From positions 496,001-560,000 of the forward strand of contig CAVWTN010000001.1 of the NCBI GenBank assembly GCA_963757945.1: a DNA stretch of 64,000 nt, in the 5' to 3' direction. The notes beneath the pieces were generated by a model. The model worked only from the letters and a program-made list of their open reading frames with translations. It was not told where the DNA came from and searched no databases. Each line of letters starts with the position of its first letter. Position 1 is the stretch's first letter. The translations under genes were made by a program, and so were the position numbers. The stretch is from CAVWTN01 sp963757945. GTDB taxonomy: Bacteria > Vulcanimicrobiota > Vulcanimicrobiia > Vulcanimicrobiales > Vulcanimicrobiaceae. Below, in pieces: positions 59,097 through 64,000 of this stretch.

Positions 59097-59413
59097 GCCG
59101 CGGGACTATCGCTCTTTGCCGGCGCCGCCGCGCCGTCGGATTTGGCCGCCGGGGGCGCATCGGGTTTCGGAGCGCTCGCGCCCGCCGCGGGCTTCTCCGC
59201 GCCGTCCTTGGATTTCGCCGGACCGCCGCCGCTGGATTTGCGCGAATCGGTGATGTAGAACCCCGATCCCTTGAAGACGATCCCGGTCGCGCTGAAACGC
59301 CGTACGAGCTCCCCGCCGCAGGCCGGGCACGCCTCGCTCACCGCCTCATCGAAACCGTGGCGAATGTCGGTCACGACGCCGCACGAGCGGCATTCATATT
59401 CATACAGGGGCAC
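59093..59413 (-). CDS. FmdB-family zinc-ribbon protein
   Basis: A 106-residue protein beginning MPLYEYECRSCG, with the second knuckle CPACGG, then the family segment FKGSGFYITDSRKS and a long Ala/Pro/Lys-rich tail. FmdB-type ribbons are widespread small regulators of unclear role. Co-translated with the membrane-protein gene. Confidence 0.87.
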   Translation of the reverse strand: MPLYEYECRSCGVVTDIRHGFDEAVSEACPACGGELVRRFSATGIVFKGSGFYITDSRKSSGGGPAKSKDGAEKPAAGASAPKPDAPPAAKSDGAAAPAKSDSPAA

Positions 59414-59501
59414 GCAGGACTCCCGGAAGGTCTAAGATCGCGCGAGCGCGCGAGGTTGAGGTTCGAGTATACGAACTCTTAGCACTTCGCGTCAACGACT
59501 G

Positions 59502-59963
59502 CTAAAGCCCGCCGAAGGCGTCGTCCGACTCGGCGAGCCCTTTGAAATGCTCGAGCGAGCGGTCGAGGTCGCTCGCGAGCCGCGGGCGCACCGCCAGCCG
59601 GTCGAAGAGCGCACCGAGCGCGCCGCCGTACGTCGGGTAATCCATCCGCGCGACGACCCGGCAGGTCTGCGATTTCGCCTCAACCCGGAACTCCAAGCGC
59701 CGCCGCAGCGAATAGGCGCCGACCAGCGAGAGGATGTGGCCTTCCAGCAAGCGCTCGACCTCGAAGAGCTCCTCGCTCTCACCGGGGATCGCGGAGCGGA
59801 GCAGCAGCTCGCTGCCCAGCCGCAGCGGGCCCGGCTCGACGAGGTGGACCGTCCGCAGGAACGAGAGCCAGACCGGCCACTTCTCCGCCTCGCGCAGCAG
59901 CGAGAAGGCCAGCGCCGACGGCGACTCCAGCTCGATTGCGCTCTGGATCGCCTGCGGGCCCAT
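59502..59963 (-). CDS. SRPBCC-fold (polyketide cyclase-like) protein
   Basis: A 153-residue protein with the START/Bet v1-like pattern: IELESPSALAFSLLREAEKW PVWLSFLRTVHL (split), VEPGPLRLGSELLLR, ending in a helix (RLASDLDRSLEHFKGLAE). Binds hydrophobic ligands in related proteins; role here unknown. I prefer ATG 59963; the frame is open to 60038. Confidence 0.68.
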   Translation of the reverse strand: MGPQAIQSAIELESPSALAFSLLREAEKWPVWLSFLRTVHLVEPGPLRLGSELLLRSAIPGESEELFEVERLLEGHILSLVGAYSLRRRLEFRVEAKSQTCRVVARMDYPTYGGALGALFDRLAVRPRLASDLDRSLEHFKGLAESDDAFGGL

Positions 59964-60082
59964 CCGTCCCGGCTCTGCGAGGGAGGGAACCATTCCCAAG
60001 GCGTTCGCCCCCGCGGGCCTGAGCCCTCCGCTGGGCACAATCCATTGGGCCCGGCGCGGAGGTGCCTACGACCGGTTGGGCT

Positions 60083-60700
60083 TCAGGCCGCCTGCTCGAT
60101 CATCGGGCGCAGCAGTTCCTTGAGCTTGGAGCGGGCCCGCGACAGGCGCGAGCGGACGGTGCCGATCGAGATCCCCGTCGCCTGGGCGATCTCCTCGTAC
60201 GAGAGCTGGTCCACCTCGCGCATCGCGACCACTTCGCGGAACGGCGCCGGGAGCGCCGCGATCGCGGCGTTGAGACCCTCGACGGTCATCGCATCGAAGC
60301 AGGCGGAGTACGGGTCGCCGAACGCGTCGTTCGCGTTGCTGGCGTCGCCGATCGCGTTCTGCAGGCGGCTCAGCCGCACGTCGGCGCGCTTGCGCTTCTT
60401 GTTGTGATCGAAGAACACGTTGATCGTAATGCGATAGAGCCACGTGTAGAACGACGATTGGCCCCGGAACCGGTGCAGATTGCGAAAGATTCGCAGGAAG
60501 ACTTCCTGGGTGAGGTCCTCCGCGTCGCCCGGCGTCACGTTCAGCTGGCCGAGGATCCGGCGAACCTGCGCGTCATAGGACATCACGAGTTCGTCGAACG
60601 CTTCGGGGCGCCCGGCGCGATACGTCGCGATCAGGCGGAGATCGCGCGCTGCGCGCAGCTGCTGTTCGGGGCCGGCGATCTTGCGTTGAGTGGGGCGCAT
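60083..60700 (-). CDS. ECF-type RNA polymerase sigma factor
   Basis: A 205-residue sigma-70 family protein: region 2 (DAEDLTQEVFLRIFRNLHRF, SSFYTWLYRITINVF) and region 4 HTH (LSYEEIAQATGISIGTVRSR). The start ATG 60700 has GGAGG 6 bases upstream; the longer open frame to 60889 is unsupported. No anti-sigma gene is adjacent, so its control is not evident here. Confidence 0.9.
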   Translation of the reverse strand: MRPTQRKIAGPEQQLRAARDLRLIATYRAGRPEAFDELVMSYDAQVRRILGQLNVTPGDAEDLTQEVFLRIFRNLHRFRGQSSFYTWLYRITINVFFDHNKKRKRADVRLSRLQNAIGDASNANDAFGDPYSACFDAMTVEGLNAAIAALPAPFREVVAMREVDQLSYEEIAQATGISIGTVRSRLSRARSKLKELLRPMIEQAA

Positions 60701-60767
60701 CGAATCCTCCGAGACTTTACGTGCCTCAGAGAATAGCGAGTCAAACCGAAATCGACTGTGAGGTGGA

Positions 60768-61961
60768 CTACGGTTGCGCGCCCAGCTGCAGGCGCCCCGC
60801 GCCGGCCGCTCGCGCGAACGCGACCAACGTCTCGATCCCGTACCCCAGAGCCCCCTCGTCGACGCGGAACAGCGCGCTGTGCCCGGCATGCACGGAGCCG
60901 CACTCTTCGTTCCGGATCCCCAAGCGCACGAGCAGGCCCGGCACGCGCTCCGCGAAGTAGGCGAAGTCCTCGCCGCCCATCGTCGGCGCGGGAGTTTCCA
61001 CCACGAGGCCTGACGTCTCGGCGAGATATTCCCGGAACGCCTCGGTCAGGGCCGGATCGTTCACGACGGCCGGGTATCCGTACTTCACCTCGAGCGTCGC
61101 GCGCGCGCCGTACGCGGCGGCGATCCCCTCGACGATCCGGCGTGCTCGCGGCTCGAGCCCGGCCCGGATGTCGCGATCCTGCGTGCGGAACGTTCCGCTC
61201 ATCGTGACGCGGTCGGCAATGACGTTGTTGCGATAGCCGCCCTCGATCGTCCCGATCGTCACCACGACCGCGGCGAGCGGATCGGTCTCGCGCGCGGCGA
61301 TGTTCTGCAGCGCGAGGACGGTCGCGGCCGCGCAGGGGATCGCATCGATCGCGATGTGGGGATAGGCCCCGTGCCCTCCGACGCCCTCGATCGTGACCGT
61401 GAACTCATCCGCGGCCGCGTTCACCGCGCCGCCGCGCAGGCCGATCGTGCCGGTCGCGAGCCGGTGATCCACGTGGAGCATCGCCACCGCATCGACGTGG
61501 GGATCCTCGAGCGCGCCCGCCTCGATCATCGGCAGCGCGCCCCCGGGACCCTCCTCGGCGGGCTGGAACAGCAGCACGACGTCGCCGCTCTGCGTCGCAC
61601 GCGCGGCCTGCAGCACGCGGGCCGCTCCGAGCAGGATCGCAGTGTGCGCATCGTGGCCGCAGGCATGCATCTTGCCCGGAACTTCGGAGGAGAACGGTTC
61701 GCCGGATCGCTCCGTGATCGGCAGCGCGTCCATGTCCGCGCGCAGGCCCGCGACTTTCCCCGGGCGTGCGCCGCGGATCACGCCGACGACGCCGGTCTTC
61801 GCGATGCGCCGCCGCTCGATGCCCAGCGCATCGAGCTCTCGCTCGACCAGCGCGGCCGTGCGCTCCTCCTCGAAGCCGAGTTCGGGGTGACGGTGGATCT
61901 CGCGCCGCAGATCGATCGCGCGGGCGACGACGGCATCGGGGATGGCGAACGTGGAACTCAT
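60768..61961 (-). CDS. M20-family amidohydrolase/aminoacylase
   Basis: A 397-residue metallo-amidohydrolase of the hippurate hydrolase/IAA-amino-acid hydrolase type. Metal ligands lie in MHACGHDAHTAIL and QPAEEGPGGA, and the second His near the C-terminus in MGGEDFAYFAERVPG. Cleaves N-acyl amino acids in related enzymes. It is followed by the sigma factor on the same strand after 67 bp. Confidence 0.9.
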   Translation of the reverse strand: MSSTFAIPDAVVARAIDLRREIHRHPELGFEEERTAALVERELDALGIERRRIAKTGVVGVIRGARPGKVAGLRADMDALPITERSGEPFSSEVPGKMHACGHDAHTAILLGAARVLQAARATQSGDVVLLFQPAEEGPGGALPMIEAGALEDPHVDAVAMLHVDHRLATGTIGLRGGAVNAAADEFTVTIEGVGGHGAYPHIAIDAIPCAAATVLALQNIAARETDPLAAVVVTIGTIEGGYRNNVIADRVTMSGTFRTQDRDIRAGLEPRARRIVEGIAAAYGARATLEVKYGYPAVVNDPALTEAFREYLAETSGLVVETPAPTMGGEDFAYFAERVPGLLVRLGIRNEECGSVHAGHSALFRVDEGALGYGIETLVAFARAAGAGRLQLGAQP

Positions 61962-62007
61962 GCGTGATGAGTTGGTCGCACGCCCGGCGAACCCTTATCG
62001 GGAGCGG

Positions 62008-62184
62008 TTAAGGCTCGGGAACCTCGACGATTTCGAGACGCCCGTCGATCCATGCGAGAGCGATCGCCCATGCCGAAGAGATCCGCGCGTGCGTGATCGT
62101 CCTCGGATTGAGCGTGAAGGAAATGGGACGGCGCGGGCGCTCGTTTACGCCGCCGGTCGCATCATCGCGGTCTGCCGAATCCAT
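62008..62184 (-). CDS. Short hypothetical protein
   Basis: 58 codons from ATG 62184 (MDSADRDDATGG ... ISFTLNPRTITHARISSAWA ... LEIVEVPEP). The C-terminal part has a regular strand pattern, but I recognise no family. Lies between ftsZ and the M20 gene on the same strand; may be non-coding. Confidence 0.35.
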   Translation of the reverse strand: MDSADRDDATGGVNERPRRPISFTLNPRTITHARISSAWAIALAWIDGRLEIVEVPEP

Positions 62185-62318
62185 ATCCACGTTCCTCCCG
62201 ACTCCGTTCAATCTCGCGCAATCGTATGGGTAGATGCAGCGTGCGAGAAGTTCCGGAGGACCCACCGCCCGGCTCTACGGCTGAGCCGATGGGCCTCCCG
62301 GAAAACCCGGATACGCGT

Positions 62319-63392
62319 TTACGAACGGTACCGCAAGAACGCGGGGACTTCGATGTCGTCCATGTTCACAGGTGCGACCTTTTCGAAATCCGTGCCGCGG
62401 AACGTCGCCGCGGCGGCACGATGCGTCGTCGGCGAGCCCGGTCCGAAGCCTGCGGCGAGCACCGTGATGCGGACCTTCGACTGCATCGCGGGATCGATCG
62501 ACGCGCCGAAGATGATTTGCGCGTCGGAATCGACGGCCCGCGCGATCATCTCGGCCGCTTCGTTCACTTCGTACATCGCGAGATCCGGACCGCCCGTGAT
62601 GTTGAAGATCACGCCGCGCGCGCCTTCGATCGTCGTCTCGAGCAACGGCGACGCGATCGCTTTTTGCGCGGCGTCCGCGGCGCGGTGTTCGCCCGTGCCT
62701 TCGCCGATGCCCATCATCGCGCTGCCCGCGTCGGTCATGATCGCCTTCACGTCGGCGAAATCCAGGTTGATCAGGCCGGGCTGCGTGATCAGATCCGAGA
62801 TCCCTTGAATGCCTTGACGCAGCACGTCGTCGGCGTACGCGAACGCTTCTTGCAAGGGCGTGCGCTTCTCGATGATCTGCATGATCCGCTCGTTGGGGAT
62901 CGTGATCAGCGTGTCGACCTTCGCTTCGAGTTCGGCGATGCCGCGCTCGGCGATTTGCATGCGGCGGCGGCCTTCGAACGCGAACGGCTTCGTCACCACG
63001 CCCACGGTCAGCGCGCCTGATTCGCGCGCCAGCTCGGCGATGACGGACGCCGCGCCGGTCCCGGTGCCGCCGCCCATCCCGGCCGTCACGAAGACGAGAT
63101 CCGAGCCGTCCAGGATCATCGCGAGGTCCTCGCGCGATTCGTCGGCGGCTTGGCGGCCCGCATCGGGGTTTGCGCCCGCGCCCAGGCCGCGCGTGAGGCC
63201 GTTGCCGATCTGCACGGTGTTCTGCGTGCGGCAGTTGCGCAACGCTTGCACGTCGGTGTTGATCGCGTAGAATTCCACGCCGTGCAGCCCGGCATCGATC
63301 ATCCGGTTGACGGCGTTACAGCCGCCGCCCCCGATTCCGATGACCTTGATCGTGGCGGCGTGTTCGGGGTTATAGCGTCGAACGTCGGACAT
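62319..63392 (-). CDS. ftsZ: Cell division GTPase FtsZ
   Basis: A 357-residue tubulin-like GTPase that forms the division ring. Motifs: VIGIGGGGCNAVNRMI, the tubulin signature GGGTGTGAA (~residue 107), and the T7-type NLDFADVKAIM. The C-terminus has a short linker and the conserved tail VPAFLRYRS for FtsA binding. I chose ATG 63392 with GGAGGA 5 bases upstream, rather than the in-frame start at 63431. Follows ftsA. Confidence 0.97.
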   Translation of the reverse strand: MSDVRRYNPEHAATIKVIGIGGGGCNAVNRMIDAGLHGVEFYAINTDVQALRNCRTQNTVQIGNGLTRGLGAGANPDAGRQAADESREDLAMILDGSDLVFVTAGMGGGTGTGAASVIAELARESGALTVGVVTKPFAFEGRRRMQIAERGIAELEAKVDTLITIPNERIMQIIEKRTPLQEAFAYADDVLRQGIQGISDLITQPGLINLDFADVKAIMTDAGSAMMGIGEGTGEHRAADAAQKAIASPLLETTIEGARGVIFNITGGPDLAMYEVNEAAEMIARAVDSDAQIIFGASIDPAMQSKVRITVLAAGFGPGSPTTHRAAAATFRGTDFEKVAPVNMDDIEVPAFLRYRS

Positions 63393-63421
63393 CGGCTCCT
63401 CCAATGGCAAGCGAAAGTCGG

Positions 63422-64000
63422 TCAATTCCAAAGATCGCCGAACCAGTTGGCCACGCGTGCGAACGTGCCGCGCGAGCGGTTGTGGGGAACGGCCTGTTCG
63501 CCTTTCGGCCCGGCGAGCACGAGGCCGACGGCGGTCGCATATTCGGGGTGTTTGTACGCATCGCTGAGGCCGCCGATCGCCGACGGCACGCCGATGCGCG
63601 CCGGCAGGCCGAAGAAGGACGCCGCGAGCGCATCGAGCCCGTCCAGCCGCGCGCCGCCGCCCGTGAGCACGATCTCGGCCAGCGTCAGTTCGCGCGGCGT
63701 GTGCTCGCCGATCTGAGCGCGCGCGATCTTGAAGATCTCCGCGATGCGCGGTTCGACGATCGCGCGCAGCTCGGCCCGCGTGACCATCTGCGTCGTGCGG
63801 CCGTCGAGCGAGGTGATCGCGAAGGGATCCTCGCCCTCGCTCTTCTCGCGCAGGCTCGCGCTCGCGCGCTTGACGCGCTCGGCCTCGGCGAACGAGGTCT
63901 TCAGGCCGAACGCGATGTCGTTCGTGAGGATGTTGCCGCCGACGGGGATCGTCGCGGTGTAGACGGCCCCGCCGCCGCCGAAGACGGCGATATCGGTCGT
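63422..64000 (-). CDS. ftsA: Cell division protein FtsA (partial, C-terminal part)
   Basis: The frame is open to the window edge; 192 C-terminal codons are visible. TDIAVFGGGGAVYTATIPVG and GGNILTNDIAFGLKTSFAEA match the actin-like nucleotide/phosphate region of FtsA, and EIVLTGGGARLDGL is the adenosine motif. The C-terminus ends in the amphipathic helix (FARVANWFGDLWN) that anchors FtsA to the membrane. It is 29 bp upstream of ftsZ, the classic order. Confidence 0.94.
   Translation of the reverse strand, partial: TTDIAVFGGGGAVYTATIPVGGNILTNDIAFGLKTSFAEAERVKRASASLREKSEGEDPFAITSLDGRTTQMVTRAELRAIVEPRIAEIFKIARAQIGEHTPRELTLAEIVLTGGGARLDGLDALAASFFGLPARIGVPSAIGGLSDAYKHPEYATAVGLVLAGPKGEQAVPHNRSRGTFARVANWFGDLWN

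Overview
The window is a GC-rich bacterial chromosome segment with dense, mostly minus-strand operons. Start codons often overlap the preceding stop (ATGA/GTGA). It combines hopanoid synthesis, c-di-AMP signalling (CdaA with a c-di-AMP riboswitch), class I PHA synthase, a secretin and lipoproteins, which points to a diderm from a poorly characterised lineage. An Eremiobacterota/Vulcanimicrobiota-like origin is a guess from the gene combination; no 16S gene is present.

Layout. 1-10.9 kb: hopanoid locus in two minus-strand runs (LolA-like, MFS-acyltransferase fusion, hpnK, hpnI, hpnG; then shc, squalene synthase, hpnA, hpnH) around a plus-strand hpnB. 11-15.4 kb: an unknown gene with cdaA, cdaR and glmM, followed by an NlpC/P60 hydrolase under a c-di-AMP riboswitch. 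15.4-31.3 kb: core genes (rsgA, esterase, rpsT, phaC, response regulator and kinase, priA-aroB-aroK-aroC, diguanylate cyclase, katG). 31.4-45 kb: a large accessory locus. 45-53.6 kb: secretin, exported protein, esterase and a permease-glycosidase fusion. 53.6-57.05 kb: a decayed island in tRNA-Leu with toxin-antitoxin remnants. 57-64 kb: aroA, small conserved genes, an ECF sigma factor, an M20 amidohydrolase, ftsZ and the end of ftsA.

The most interesting locus is at 31.4-45.0 kb. A full-length Sec-exported Rhs protein ends in a cysteine-rich phospholipase A2-like tip with a Ca-loop-like motif and a CCxxHD active site. Downstream on the same strand lie three 5'-truncated Rhs modules that share about 0.55-1.4 kb of near-identical Rhs core but carry different PLA2-like tips. 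Five paralogous lipoproteins are interspersed and are the obvious immunity candidates. The arrangement looks like a tip-switching polymorphic toxin array that acts on membranes outside the cytoplasm. The distal module is broken: it has a frameshift near its start, an internal deletion that removes the Ca loop, and a C-terminus that runs antisense into a half-length higB relic.

Other notable items: an APC permease fused to a GH35-like domain, whose ORF contains an in-frame palindromic repeat and stops inside tRNA-Leu; an MFS-acyltransferase fusion in the hopanoid operon; a hicA-hicB-zinc-ribbon chain with 4-bp overlaps; and a priA that lacks an ordinary start codon.
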